This document shows, piece after piece, positions 1 through 7,950 of a DNA stretch of 55,040 nucleotides. The translations under genes were made by a program, and so were the position numbers. Numbering within the stretch: position 1 is the first letter of the stretch; every line of letters starts with the position of its first letter. Origin of the DNA: Collinsella sp. (lineage in GTDB: Bacteria > Actinomycetota > Coriobacteriia > Coriobacteriales > Coriobacteriaceae); assembly GCA_022745215.1 (NCBI GenBank), contig JAIIWC010000003.1, positions 1-55,040 on the forward strand, given 5' to 3'. The notes under the pieces were generated by a model that saw only the letters and a program-made list of their open reading frames with translations, was not told the DNA's origin and did no database searches.

Positions 1-569
1 CCGTGAGCTCGTGCGGTATCGCCGACATTCCCAACTGGAACGGCGGCGAAGGTGGCCTTTTGGCTTTTGGCGATTCCGCCGTTTGCGTCGACCCTACGAG
101 CGAGGAGCTCGCCTCAATCGCGATTTCGTCGAGCGAAACGGTGCGCTCGCTGACCGGATGGGATATCCGTTGCGCGCTGCTTTCGCATTCGACTGACGGC
201 TCGATGGACAATGAGCTTGTCGACAAGGTGCGTCGCGCTCGCGAGATTGCCAACGATCGCCGTCCCGACCTTGCCATCGACGGCGAGTTCCAGTTTGATT
301 CGGCGATTAACCCCAAGGTTGCGGCCAAGAAGGTGCATCGTGAGTCCGCTGTTGCGGGCCAAGCCAACGTGGTCATCTGGCCCGATATCAATGTGGGCAA
401 TATCGGCGTCAAGATCATCCAGAATCTGACCGGTGCAAATGCCTATGGCCCCATGCTTCAGGGCTTCAAGAAGATCGTGTGCGATTGTTCACGCTCTGCG
501 CCCGTCGACGAAATCGTCGGCAACGTGGTGATGAGCTGCGTGCGCGCTCAGGCGCTTAAGGAGGCTTAA
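1..569 (+). CDS. ptb: Phosphate butyryl/acetyltransferase, C-terminal part (5' truncated by window edge)
   Basis: The reading frame is open from the first complete codon at base 3 to the TAA at 567-569, so only the last 188 or so codons are present and the true start lies upstream. The protein shows the C-terminal half of the PTA/PTB family: the stretch IWPDINVGNIGVKIIQNL followed by GPMLQGF and DCSR matches the conserved acyl-phosphate/CoA region. The family exchanges CoA for phosphate on butyryl- or acetyl-CoA in the cytoplasm. The next gene, three bases downstream, is a butyrate kinase, so the phosphotransbutyrylase role is preferred over phosphotransacetylase. The substrate cannot be read from sequence alone, and branched-chain acyl-CoA is also possible. 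Confidence 0.85.
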   Translation, partial: VSSCGIADIPNWNGGEGGLLAFGDSAVCVDPTSEELASIAISSSETVRSLTGWDIRCALLSHSTDGSMDNELVDKVRRAREIANDRRPDLAIDGEFQFDSAINPKVAAKKVHRESAVAGQANVVIWPDINVGNIGVKIIQNLTGANAYGPMLQGFKKIVCDCSRSAPVDEIVGNVVMSCVRAQALKEA

Positions 570-572
570 GGT

Positions 573-1685
573 ATGTCCGATAAAAAGACTCCCTGGCGCG
601 TCCTGGTAATCAACCCAGGTTCCACTTCCACAAAGGTGGGCGTTTTTGAGGGTGATGAGTGCAAGTTCAGCAAGAACGTTGCACACGATGCGAAGGACCT
701 CGCCCAGTTCGATGGGGTTTCGGCTCAGATGCCGTATCGCTGCGATCTGATCCTTGGGGCACTGGGTGAGGCGGGTCTGAAGCTCGAGGACTTTGATGCA
801 TTTGTCGGTCGCGGCGGCGGCCTGCTTTCGCTGCCCGGCGGCACGTATGCCATCAATGAGGTCATGCTCGAGCATGCCCGCGTCGGTGCGAACGGCATTC
901 AGCACCCGGCGCAGCTGGGACCCCAGATTGCCTACGAATTTGCCGTGAAATGTGGCAAGCCCGCCTTTGTGGTGAATCCTCCCGATACTGACGAGCTGTG
1001 CGACCTCGCACGTATGACGGGCATTAAGGGCGTGTATCGAAACGTGCACCTGCACGCCCTTAATCTCAAAGAGACCGCCATCCGCCATGCGGCAAAGCTC
1101 GGCCGCCCCTATGATGAGTGCAACTTCATTGTTTGCCATATCGGCGGCGGCATCTCTATCTCGGCTCATCTTAAGGGCAAGATGGTGGACGGCAACGACA
1201 TCGTTGGCGGCGAGGGTCCCATGGCGCCGACGCGCTGCGGATCGGTTCCCGCGATCGAGGTCGCGAAGTATACGGCAGAGCATGGTCTCGACGTTGCCCG
1301 CGCCCACTGCATGAAGACCGGTGGCTTCGTTGACCTTTTGGGTACGTCCGATGCCATCGAGGTGTGCGAACGTGCTGCAGCGGGCGATAAGGCCGCAGCT
1401 CGCGCCTGGGATGCAATGGTTTACCAAATCTGCAAGTGGATTGGCGAGATGGCTTGCGTGCTGAAGGGCGACGTCGACGGCATCTTGCTCGGAGGCGGCA
1501 TGGTCCACAGCAAGGAGCTCGTTGCCTCGATTGAGGAGTGCTGCTCTTGGATCGCCCCCGTATCGGCTTATCCCGGCGAGTTTGAACTCGAGGCAATGGC
1601 GTCTGGCGCCTGCCGCGTGCTCGATGGTGCCGAGGAAGCGCTCGCGTACAGCGGAGAGCCCGTGTTCACCGGATTCAACGACTGA
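573..1685 (+). CDS. buk: Butyrate kinase
   Basis: A 370-residue member of the acetate/butyrate kinase (ASKHA) family, close to the usual 355-370 residues. The N-terminal phosphate-binding motif INPGSTSTK is at residues 13-21, and the second family signature (CHIGGGISISAH) lies near residue 190 with a Gly-rich VGGEGPMAPTR stretch after it. The enzyme makes ATP from butyryl-phosphate by substrate-level phosphorylation. The gene starts three bases after the stop of the acyltransferase, with the ribosome site AAGGAGG inside the end of that gene, so the two are translated together as a ptb-buk pair. Branched-chain fatty-acid kinase activity is an alternative. A strong hairpin follows the stop codon. 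Confidence 0.9.
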   Translation: MSDKKTPWRVLVINPGSTSTKVGVFEGDECKFSKNVAHDAKDLAQFDGVSAQMPYRCDLILGALGEAGLKLEDFDAFVGRGGGLLSLPGGTYAINEVMLEHARVGANGIQHPAQLGPQIAYEFAVKCGKPAFVVNPPDTDELCDLARMTGIKGVYRNVHLHALNLKETAIRHAAKLGRPYDECNFIVCHIGGGISISAHLKGKMVDGNDIVGGEGPMAPTRCGSVPAIEVAKYTAEHGLDVARAHCMKTGGFVDLLGTSDAIEVCERAAAGDKAAARAWDAMVYQICKWIGEMACVLKGDVDGILLGGGMVHSKELVASIEECCSWIAPVSAYPGEFELEAMASGACRVLDGAEEALAYSGEPVFTGFND

Positions 1686-1698
1686 TAGTGCTGTGTTT

Positions 1699-1741
1699 GG
1701 GGCGGCCGATGATGACGTCCGGCCGCCCCGACCCTTTTTCT
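1699..1741 (+). terminator. Rho-independent terminator after buk
   Basis: A perfect 10-bp stem (GGGGCGGCCG at 1699-1708 with CGGCCGCCCC at 1720-1729) is followed by ACCCTTTTTC. It lies 14 bases after the buk stop and ends the ptb-buk transcript ahead of the MFS gene. Confidence 0.85.
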
Positions 1742-1758
1742 AAGTGTAAGGATGGATC

Positions 1759-2958
1759 ATGGATAAAACCAAGATCAAGTACCTGGTGGGCATTTATGCT
1801 GCCGCCATGTGCATTATGGGCATGTTGGTGCCCGTCCCCATCGTGGCCTCTGTTGCGGCGGCATTTCCCAACGAAAACATCGCTGCCGTCCAGATGATCA
1901 TCGGCATCATCCCGTTGATGATGGCACTGTCCGCCATGCTCGTCTCTTCACAGCTTGCCTCTCGCGTGTCCAAGAAGAAGACGACGCTTGTCGGTCACGT
2001 TATCGTGATGCTGGCAGGCGCCTCGGTGCTGGTGTTCCACGACTCGCTCGGCCAGGTCTTAGCGGCTTCTGCTGTCATGGGCCTTGGTCTCGGCGCCGTG
2101 CAGAATTCAACGGACGCTCTTATCGCGGATTACTTTGGCGGAAAGCAGCGCTCGTTTGTCATGGGCATCTACTCCACTTTTGTTGCACTTGGCGGCATTA
2201 TCTGGACGATGGTTTCCGGCATCTTGGGTTCTGCCGAGTGGTTCCACAGCTATGCGGCGTACTTCATCATGATCGCGTTTATTGTCATTGAGGCTGTTTG
2301 CCTTCCCGAGGGTCATCTTGAGCCCAAGCGCAAGGTCAACGTGTTCGCCAATATGCCTAAAGAGGTCGCGATTATCACGCTCATGAGCTTTGTGTTCGTA
2401 CTCACGTTCCAGCTCTTCAGCTCTAACGTCTCGCTGCTTGTTGTGGGTCGCAGCTTTGGCGGTACCGTGGAGGCCGGTCTTGCCTCTACTGTTATGACCG
2501 TTGCCGGTATTGCGGCTGGTCTTTTGGTCGGTCCGCTGTTTGCCAAGTTTAAGAACCTGGCCATGCCGATCGCGTGGGGCGTGACGCTCATTGGCCTGGG
2601 CCTGACGCTGATTGCGCCCGCCTTTATGGTGCTGTGCGTTGCGGGCTTTGTCGTCGCGCTGGGCAAGGAGACCTACGTGCCGCTGGAGGGCAATTTTGCC
2701 GCCGGCAACTCTGCCCCCGAGGGACGTGCGTTTAACCTCGCCATTGGCATGGCGGGCATCAACTTTGGCATGGCACTGTCTCCCATTGTGTTTGAGGCCG
2801 TAACGTCGCCGTTTGGTGCAACGATTGACCAGAAGTTCATCGCCGGCATGATCGTCTGTGCGGCGTGTGTCGTCTTTGGCGCCATTAAGTATCGCAAGCT
2901 CACCCCGGCCCAGCTTGCCGAGGCCGAGAAGATGGCGGCCGGCGGCGAGGCAGAGTAG
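1759..2958 (+). CDS. MFS transporter
   Basis: A 399-residue hydrophobic protein with about twelve membrane-spanning stretches and a charged central loop (EPKRKV near residue 195) between two six-helix halves, which is the major facilitator layout. A basic loop (SRVSKKKTT, about residues 72-80) follows helix 2, where the family A-motif normally sits. A GGATGG ribosome site precedes the ATG. Terminator hairpins before and after make it a single-gene transcription unit. The substrate cannot be deduced. Its position next to ptb-buk suggests a link to carboxylate or fermentation-product transport, but this is only inference. Confidence 0.8.
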   Translation: MDKTKIKYLVGIYAAAMCIMGMLVPVPIVASVAAAFPNENIAAVQMIIGIIPLMMALSAMLVSSQLASRVSKKKTTLVGHVIVMLAGASVLVFHDSLGQVLAASAVMGLGLGAVQNSTDALIADYFGGKQRSFVMGIYSTFVALGGIIWTMVSGILGSAEWFHSYAAYFIMIAFIVIEAVCLPEGHLEPKRKVNVFANMPKEVAIITLMSFVFVLTFQLFSSNVSLLVVGRSFGGTVEAGLASTVMTVAGIAAGLLVGPLFAKFKNLAMPIAWGVTLIGLGLTLIAPAFMVLCVAGFVVALGKETYVPLEGNFAAGNSAPEGRAFNLAIGMAGINFGMALSPIVFEAVTSPFGATIDQKFIAGMIVCAACVVFGAIKYRKLTPAQLAEAEKMAAGGEAE

Positions 2959-2998
2959 CCGTTCTAGTAGTTGCTTTGCCGTACATCATGTTTTATCG

Positions 2999-3031
2999 GG
3001 GCCGCCGACATATGCCGGCGGCCCTCTTTCT
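2999..3031 (+). terminator. Terminator after the MFS gene
   Basis: The sequence GGGCCGCCG, a short ACATATG loop, then CCGGCGGCCC and TCTTTCT forms a GC-rich hairpin followed by a pyrimidine run, about 40 bases after the MFS stop. Confidence 0.75.
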
Positions 3032-3058
3032 ATCAATGACTTTGAAAGGCTTACGGCT

Positions 3059-3526
3059 ATGAAGTTACCTGTCAGGCGCGTTATCGGTATTCTCAACGGC
3101 TTCTTTAACCCGCTATTGCTCTGTGCGTTTCTCCCCATCATCGAAGGGGCGCCTGGCCTGGATCTGACGAGCCCCACGGGCTTTTGGGGACAACTCATCG
3201 TGGCCACGGTAATCGCCGAGGTTCTGAGCGCACTCCCGATGTTTGGCAAAACGGTCGGTATGTGCCTGAACTTTTTTGGTTTTGAGCAGGGGAGTGCATC
3301 GCACAAGATCGCCGGTACGGTCATCGGTGCCACGCTCCTTTTTATGGTGATCGGTTTTGGCGAGATTGCCTTCCGGGGAGGATTCGGAACGATTGAAGGC
3401 CGTACGTTCTTCGCGCGTTGGGCAGGCCTTGTCACAAAGGGGTGGGCTTTTGTGGTTATCGCCGGCGTGCTGTTCGATCCCTTTACAGCGGCTCTCGGCC
3501 GCATGATAGCTCGCGAAGAGAAGTAA
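3059..3526 (+). CDS. Small polytopic membrane protein of unknown function
   Basis: A 155-residue protein starting MKLPVRRVIG. The ATG at 3059 is chosen because a GAAAGG site lies 11 bases upstream and because the frame upstream of it reads through the terminator of the preceding gene. Four likely membrane segments are visible (about residues 8-30, 40-62, 80-102 and 120-145). I do not recognise the family. The C-terminus is short and charged (IAREEK), so both ends are probably cytoplasmic. A minimal overlapping ATG...TGA frame (3034-3060) ends on the start codon and might couple translation, but it is only eight codons long. Confidence 0.6.
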   Translation: MKLPVRRVIGILNGFFNPLLLCAFLPIIEGAPGLDLTSPTGFWGQLIVATVIAEVLSALPMFGKTVGMCLNFFGFEQGSASHKIAGTVIGATLLFMVIGFGEIAFRGGFGTIEGRTFFARWAGLVTKGWAFVVIAGVLFDPFTAALGRMIAREEK

Positions 3527-3540
3527 TAGCTCCTCGCCTA

Positions 3541-3620
3541 TCGAATGCCGGCGGACGGGGCGCCGGGGCTGTAGTCTTCCGAGCGTTTACAGTCCTGTCG
3601 CTCCGTCCGCCGGCATTCGA
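3541..3620. repeat. Inverted-repeat element, 18-bp perfect arms
   Basis: TCGAATGCCGGCGGACGG at 3541-3558 is exactly complementary to 3603-3620. Inward there is one G-T wobble and three further pairs, and a shorter inner stem (CTGTA/TACAG) sits inside the 36-base loop. It lies just after the membrane-protein gene. There is no T-run, so it is not a standard terminator. It resembles a small palindromic intergenic element. Confidence 0.75.
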
Positions 3621-3821
3621 CCGCAACATGTTGGTCAAGCATAATCTTTTGGATTCTTTTGGCGTGAGCGGCTTGGTTTTGGTAGGATTTGTCAGCGGCT
3701 TGACTAAGGGGGTTTTATAACTGCCATGCAGGTAGCCGTGTTGGTAACGTTTTACCGACTTGCCAAGAACCCCTCATAATTAATGCGTCTGCAAAATGAC
3801 CAATTGCTTTGACCTGCTGAA
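3621..3821. other. Gene-free upstream region of nrdD
   Basis: Between the inverted repeat and the NrdR-like box no convincing coding frame, RNA gene or known riboswitch was seen. A loose GGGGTT...AACCCC complementarity (about 3712-3775) may form a weak structure, but no function can be assigned. Confidence 0.4.
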
Positions 3822-3837
3822 ACACTATATGTTGTGT
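3822..3837 (+). promoter_or_regulatory. NrdR-box-like operator upstream of nrdD
   Basis: ACACTATATGTTGTGT matches the NrdR consensus (ACACWATATATWGTGT) at nearly every position. Conserved NrdR boxes occur in front of ribonucleotide reductase operons. A second, degenerate half (ACAGGATATAG, from 3856) lies about three helical turns downstream, where paired NrdR boxes are normally found. The NrdR protein itself is not encoded in this window. Confidence 0.7.
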
Positions 3838-3867
3838 TTGAACTAAAAAAAGAATACAGGATATAGA
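3838..3867 (+). promoter_or_regulatory. Candidate nrdD promoter
   Basis: TTGAAC at 3838-3843 and TATAGA at 3862-3867 are 18 bases apart. The -35 element touches the NrdR-like box and the -10 element overlaps the degenerate second box, as expected for NrdR repression. A second -10-like TATGAT lies at 3881-3886. The leader to the nrdD start would be more than 200 bases. Confidence 0.45.
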
Positions 3868-4094
3868 TGCGTCTTTGTCGTATGATAGATGGCGGACAGA
3901 GAACGAAGACCTTATTCGTCCCATTTGGACACGCCTTTGAGCCGCTTGATCGGCCGCGAGGATTGTCCGCATGAGGACTTATGGTTTATCGAGAACACAG
4001 ATTGCGCGACGGCGCCGCAAGACAGGGACAGGCCCTGCCGGGCATCGTTTGGCTCTGAAGCGCAATGAGACTACGACGCGAAAGAGGCAAGAGG

Positions 4095-6317
4095 ATGAAG
4101 ATCATCAAGCGCAGCGGCACCGAGGTTGTCTTTGACATCGATAAGATCGTCAATGCCATCCGCGCCGCCAACTTGGAGGTCGAGGAGAGCTCTCGTCTAA
4201 CTGACCGCCAGGTGGTTTATGCGGCACAAAACGTCGCCGAGGCATGCGAGAACGCGGGCCACACCGTTTCGGTCGAGGAGATCCAGGATTTGGTCGAGGA
4301 CGAGATCATGCGTCTCGACTGCTACGAGGTTGCTCGCCACTACATCATCTATCGCTATGTTCAGAGCCTGAAGCGCCAGAAGAACACGACCGATGACAAG
4401 ATTCTGTCGCTGATCGAGTGCAATAACGAAGAGGTCAAGCAGGAGAACTCTAACAAGAACCCGACCGTCAATTCCGTCCAGCGCGACTATATGGCCGGCG
4501 AGATCTCCAAGGACCTGACTCAGCGCGTGCTGCTGCCCCAGGAGATCGTGGATGCCCATAATGAGGGCCTGATCCATTTCCACGATTCGGATTACTTTGC
4601 CCAGCACATGCACAACTGCGATCTGGTGAACCTGGAGGACATGCTCCAGAACGGCACCGTTATCTCGGGCACGCTGATCGAGAAGCCGCACAGCTTCTCG
4701 ACTGCCTGCAACATCGCGACGCAGATTATCGCCCAGGTCGCTTCCTCCCAGTACGGCGGCCAGTCCATCTCGCTGACCCATCTCGCCCCCTTTGTTGAGG
4801 TGAGCCGTCAAAAGATTCGCGGCGAGGTCGCCCGCGAGCTCGAGGAGCTCGGTGTTTCGGCATCTGCCGAAAAGGTCCGTGAGGTCGTTGAGGACCGTCT
4901 GCGTGACGAGATCCGTCGCGGCGTCCAGACGATTCAGTATCAGGTCGTGACCCTTATGACCACCAACGGACAGGCGCCGTTTGTGACGGTCTTTATGTAT
5001 CTCAACGAGGCTCGCTCAGCGCAGGAGAAGCACGACCTTGCCATGATCGTGGAGGAGACGCTTCGTCAGCGCTATGAGGGCGTTAAGAACGAAGCCGGTG
5101 TGTGGATTACCCCGGCATTCCCCAAGCTTATCTATGTACTCGAGGACGATAACGTTCACGAGAATTCCCCGTACTTCTACCTGACCCAGCTGGCTGCCAA
5201 GTGCACTGCCAAGCGCATGGTGCCCGACTACATCTCCGAGAAGAAGATGCGCGAGCTCAAGCTGTCGAAGGGCGAGACCGCCGGCAACGGCGATTGCTAC
5301 ACCTGCATGGGTTGCCGCAGTTTCCTGACGCCCGACCGCTCCGGTAACGGATTTAACAACGTGGCCAACGCGCTGAACTATGACCCAAACAAGCCCAAGT
5401 ACTACGGTCGCTTTAACCAGGGCGTTGTGACCATCAACCTGCCCGATGTCGCGCTGAGCTCGCACCAGGACATGGACAAGTTCTGGAAGATCTTCGACGA
5501 GCGCCTTGAGCTGTGCCACCGCGCTCTGCTGTGCCGTCATGAGCGTCTGATGGGTACGCTTTCGGATGCCGCACCGATTCTTTGGCAGTACGGTGCCCTG
5601 GCGCGTCTGAAGAAGGGCGAGACGATCGATAAGCTGCTCGTGGGTGGCTATTCCACCATCAGCCTGGGGTATGCCGGCCTGTATGAGTGCGTCAAGTACA
5701 TGACGGGCCACAGCCACACCGAGAAGGAGGGCACGCCCTTTGCCATGGCCGTCATGCAGCGTATGAACGATAAGTGCGCCGAGTGGAAGGCCGAAAGCGA
5801 TATTGACTTCTCGCTGTACGGTACGCCGTTGGAGTCGACGACCTACAAGTTCGCCAAGTGCCTGCAGCGCCGTTTTGGCATCATCCCGGGCGTGACGGAC
5901 AAGGGCTACATTACTAACAGCTACCACGTTCATGTGTCCGAGGAGATTGACGCATTCGACAAGCTCAAGTTCGAGGGCATGTTCCAGCAGCTTTCGCCGG
6001 GCGGTGCCATTTCCTACGTCGAGGTTCCCAACATGCAGGACAACCTCAAGGCTGTCATTCGCGTGATGCAGTACATCTACGACAACATCATGTACGCCGA
6101 GCTCAACACCAAGAGCGATTATTGCCAGGTGTGCGGCTACGATGGCGAGATTAAGATTGTCGAGGATGACGGCAAGCTGGTGTGGGAGTGCCCCAACTGC
6201 GGCAACCGCGACCAGGAGAAGATGAATGTCGCCCGTCGCACGTGCGGCTACATCGGTACCCAGTTCTGGAACCAGGGTCGAACCGAGGAGATCCGCGACC
6301 GCGTGCTGCATCTCTAA
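4095..6317 (+). CDS. nrdD: Anaerobic (class III) ribonucleoside-triphosphate reductase
   Basis: A 740-residue glycyl-radical enzyme reducing ribonucleotides to deoxyribonucleotides without oxygen. Residues 1-95 form an ATP-cone allosteric domain (MKIIKRSGTEVVFDIDKI onward). The C-terminus has the Zn-binding pairs CQVC (677-680) and CPNC (699-702) and the glycyl-radical motif RTCGYIG, with the radical Gly at about 721. The ATG at 4095 is preferred to one ten codons upstream because AAAGAGG lies seven bases before it and the protein then begins directly with the ATP cone. The activase NrdG is encoded downstream, separated by an unusual 425-base spacer full of inverted repeats. Regulation by NrdR is suggested by the upstream box. 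Confidence 0.95.
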   Translation: MKIIKRSGTEVVFDIDKIVNAIRAANLEVEESSRLTDRQVVYAAQNVAEACENAGHTVSVEEIQDLVEDEIMRLDCYEVARHYIIYRYVQSLKRQKNTTDDKILSLIECNNEEVKQENSNKNPTVNSVQRDYMAGEISKDLTQRVLLPQEIVDAHNEGLIHFHDSDYFAQHMHNCDLVNLEDMLQNGTVISGTLIEKPHSFSTACNIATQIIAQVASSQYGGQSISLTHLAPFVEVSRQKIRGEVARELEELGVSASAEKVREVVEDRLRDEIRRGVQTIQYQVVTLMTTNGQAPFVTVFMYLNEARSAQEKHDLAMIVEETLRQRYEGVKNEAGVWITPAFPKLIYVLEDDNVHENSPYFYLTQLAAKCTAKRMVPDYISEKKMRELKLSKGETAGNGDCYTCMGCRSFLTPDRSGNGFNNVANALNYDPNKPKYYGRFNQGVVTINLPDVALSSHQDMDKFWKIFDERLELCHRALLCRHERLMGTLSDAAPILWQYGALARLKKGETIDKLLVGGYSTISLGYAGLYECVKYMTGHSHTEKEGTPFAMAVMQRMNDKCAEWKAESDIDFSLYGTPLESTTYKFAKCLQRRFGIIPGVTDKGYITNSYHVHVSEEIDAFDKLKFEGMFQQLSPGGAISYVEVPNMQDNLKAVIRVMQYIYDNIMYAELNTKSDYCQVCGYDGEIKIVEDDGKLVWECPNCGNRDQEKMNVARRTCGYIGTQFWNQGRTEEIRDRVLHL

Positions 6318-6328
6318 TAACCATCCCA

Positions 6329-6465
6329 GGCTGCCCCGTAGCGAGGCCCCGGACCTTTACTCGCTATTTCGGACAGTCCTGGCTCACGACGGAGGCGCCA
6401 CTGGCGCCTCCTGTTCGTGCGGAACTCATATCGAGCAAAGGTCCGGGGCCTCGCTACGGGCAGCC
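6329..6465. repeat. 137-bp nested inverted-repeat element after nrdD
   Basis: The left arm 6329-6363 (35 bases) pairs with the right arm 6432-6465 with one mismatch and one bulge. A second perfect 9-bp hairpin (GGAGGCGCC/GGCGCCTCC, loop ACT, 6391-6411) sits at the centre, and the parts between are partly complementary. The whole element can fold as one long cruciform. It starts 11 bases after the nrdD stop, has no adjacent T-run and contains no coding frame. It looks like a mobile or REP-like palindromic element rather than a simple terminator. Confidence 0.85.
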
Positions 6466-6552
6466 AAGTTGATGTAGCTGAGATGCGGCATGCGGTCTGC
6501 TCACTCCTCGAAGTTCTTAGCGGAAATGAGTCGACTTGCAATAACGGTTTGC

Positions 6553-6585
6553 TTGCAGCAACGATTGAGCTGCAACAAATTTTTT
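6553..6585 (+). terminator. Possible terminator between nrdD and nrdG
   Basis: TTGCAGC (6553-6559) and GCTGCAA (6569-6575) form a 7-bp stem with a 9-base loop. A six-T run follows at 6580-6585 after a four-base gap. The short stem and the gap make it a moderate candidate. Confidence 0.5.
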
Positions 6586-6642
6586 ATTGGACCTCGAACC
6601 CTATACTCGATGTTCGCTTCGTTCATTGAGTGTTGCTCGCGA

Positions 6643-6728
6643 GGGGTCTGGAGTATATCGTTCCGCCCGCAGTTTCGCAGGCCAAAGGCCGAGAATGTTT
6701 GAGGACGGAATGATATACTCCAGACCCC
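6643..6728. repeat. Long hairpin abutting the nrdG ribosome site
   Basis: The left arm 6643-6668 and right arm 6703-6728 are complementary over 26 bases with one G-T wobble and one mismatch. The loop carries a small GGCC-AAA-GGCC stem. The right arm ends one base before the AGGAAGG Shine-Dalgarno of nrdG, so the structure would be the last thing in the leader before the start codon. Confidence 0.8.
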
Positions 6729-6742
6729 CAGGAAGGTTACTT

Positions 6743-7324
6743 ATGAACTACGCGAACATTAAGTATTTCGACATTGCTGATGGGGAAGGCGTTCGTACTT
6801 CTCTGTTTGTGAGTGGGTGCCGTCGTGGGTGCAAGAACTGCTTTAACTCTGTCGCGTGGGACTTTGCTGCGGGCGAGCCGTTTGATCGTGCCGTCGAAGA
6901 CAAGATTATTGAGAGCCTCGACCATCCCTTTATCGATGGTCTGACGATTTTGGGCGGCGAGCCTATGGAACCTGAGAATCAGGCGGGACTCGTTGAGTTC
7001 GTCGAGCGTGTTCGTGCCGCTTATCCTTCGGGGTCAGGAAAGACCATTTGGTGTTTTACCGGCGATGTGCTCGAGGAGCTTATGCCGGGCGGTCGTCATC
7101 ATACCGAGGTGACGGACCGCATCCTTGCCTGCCTCGACATGTTGGTGGACGGCCCGTTTGTTCAAGATCTGTACGATATCTCGTTGCGCTTTAGGGGCTC
7201 GAGCAATCAGCGCGTGATTGATATGAACGCCACGCGTGCCCGTGCTGAGCGCGAGGGCGTTGCGCTTTGTGATGCGGTTGAACTTTGGCGTGATGATCCG
7301 GTCTATTCGACCCATACTATGTAG
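6743..7324 (+). CDS. nrdG: Anaerobic ribonucleoside-triphosphate reductase activating protein
   Basis: A 193-residue radical-SAM activase that installs the glycyl radical on NrdD. The [4Fe-4S]-binding CX3CX2C motif is C26-C30-C33 (GCRRGCKNC), which is the NrdG spacing, and GGEP (glycine-rich SAM-binding) follows near residue 77. The ATG at 6743 is chosen because AGGAAGG sits seven bases upstream and the protein begins at the normal NrdG N-terminus (MNYANIKYFDIADGEG). The frame is open further upstream but runs through the hairpin. Its partner nrdD is upstream on the same strand. Confidence 0.93.
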   Translation: MNYANIKYFDIADGEGVRTSLFVSGCRRGCKNCFNSVAWDFAAGEPFDRAVEDKIIESLDHPFIDGLTILGGEPMEPENQAGLVEFVERVRAAYPSGSGKTIWCFTGDVLEELMPGGRHHTEVTDRILACLDMLVDGPFVQDLYDISLRFRGSSNQRVIDMNATRARAEREGVALCDAVELWRDDPVYSTHTM

Positions 7325-7390
7325 CTTGTGGTCGATGCCGGAGGGCGTGGTACCATAGCGCGAACGTGAAATCGGAAAAGTGAGGCCCAG

Positions 7391-7948
7391 ATGGTCGATC
7401 AGGAAAAAGTCGAGGCCGCCATTAAGCTGTTGCTTGAAGGCATAGGCGAGGACCCAACTCGTGAGGGCCTGCTGGAGACCCCGGCGCGCGTTGCCCGTAT
7501 GTATGGTGAGATTGCCGGCGGCATGGACCAGAGTGCCGAGGAGCACCTGTCCAAAACCTTTGCCGTCGCTTCGAACGATTTGGTTATCGAGCGCGACATC
7601 ACGTTCTACTCGCTGTGCGAACATCATCTGCTGCCGTTTTATGGCAAGGCCGCTATTGGTTATATCCCTAACGGTCGGGTGGCTGGGCTTTCCAAGCTCG
7701 CCCGCACGGTTGAGGTTTATGCCCGTCGTCTTCAGCTGCAGGAGCAACTGTGTGCACAGGTTGCCGATGCCCTCATGGATTATCTCGCTCCCCAGGGAGC
7801 GATTGTGTTGATGGAGGCCGAGCATATGTGCATGACCATGCGCGGCGTGCAAAAGCCCGGTACCAAGACCGTGACGCTCGCTCGCCGCGGCGTCTTTGAG
7901 ACCGATCCCGCGCTCGAGGAGCGTTTCTTTAGGATGCTGGGCCGCTAA
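7391..7948 (+). CDS. folE: GTP cyclohydrolase I
   Basis: A 185-residue enzyme converting GTP to 7,8-dihydroneopterin triphosphate, the first step of folate synthesis. The zinc ligands are visible as C76 and H79 in SLCEHHLLPF and C147 in EHMCMTMRG, and the GTP-binding GYIPNGRVAGLSKL stretch is intact. Length is normal for the bacterial family. A GTGAGG site precedes the ATG. The next gene starts three bases after the stop, so folE heads a small folate operon with an HD-domain protein and folB. Confidence 0.95.
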   Translation: MVDQEKVEAAIKLLLEGIGEDPTREGLLETPARVARMYGEIAGGMDQSAEEHLSKTFAVASNDLVIERDITFYSLCEHHLLPFYGKAAIGYIPNGRVAGLSKLARTVEVYARRLQLQEQLCAQVADALMDYLAPQGAIVLMEAEHMCMTMRGVQKPGTKTVTLARRGVFETDPALEERFFRMLGR

Positions 7949-7950
7949 CC

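Noticed and set aside
3715..3972. Minus-strand frame of about 85 codons in the nrdD upstream region
   Set aside because: It covers the NrdR-like box and promoter, has no ribosome site and no recognisable protein features.
5016..6311. Long minus-strand frame opposite nrdD, and similar ones opposite metY (16722-17936) and the YfcC-type gene
   Set aside because: These are shadows of high-GC coding sequence. The translations are low-complexity and the opposite-strand genes are certain.
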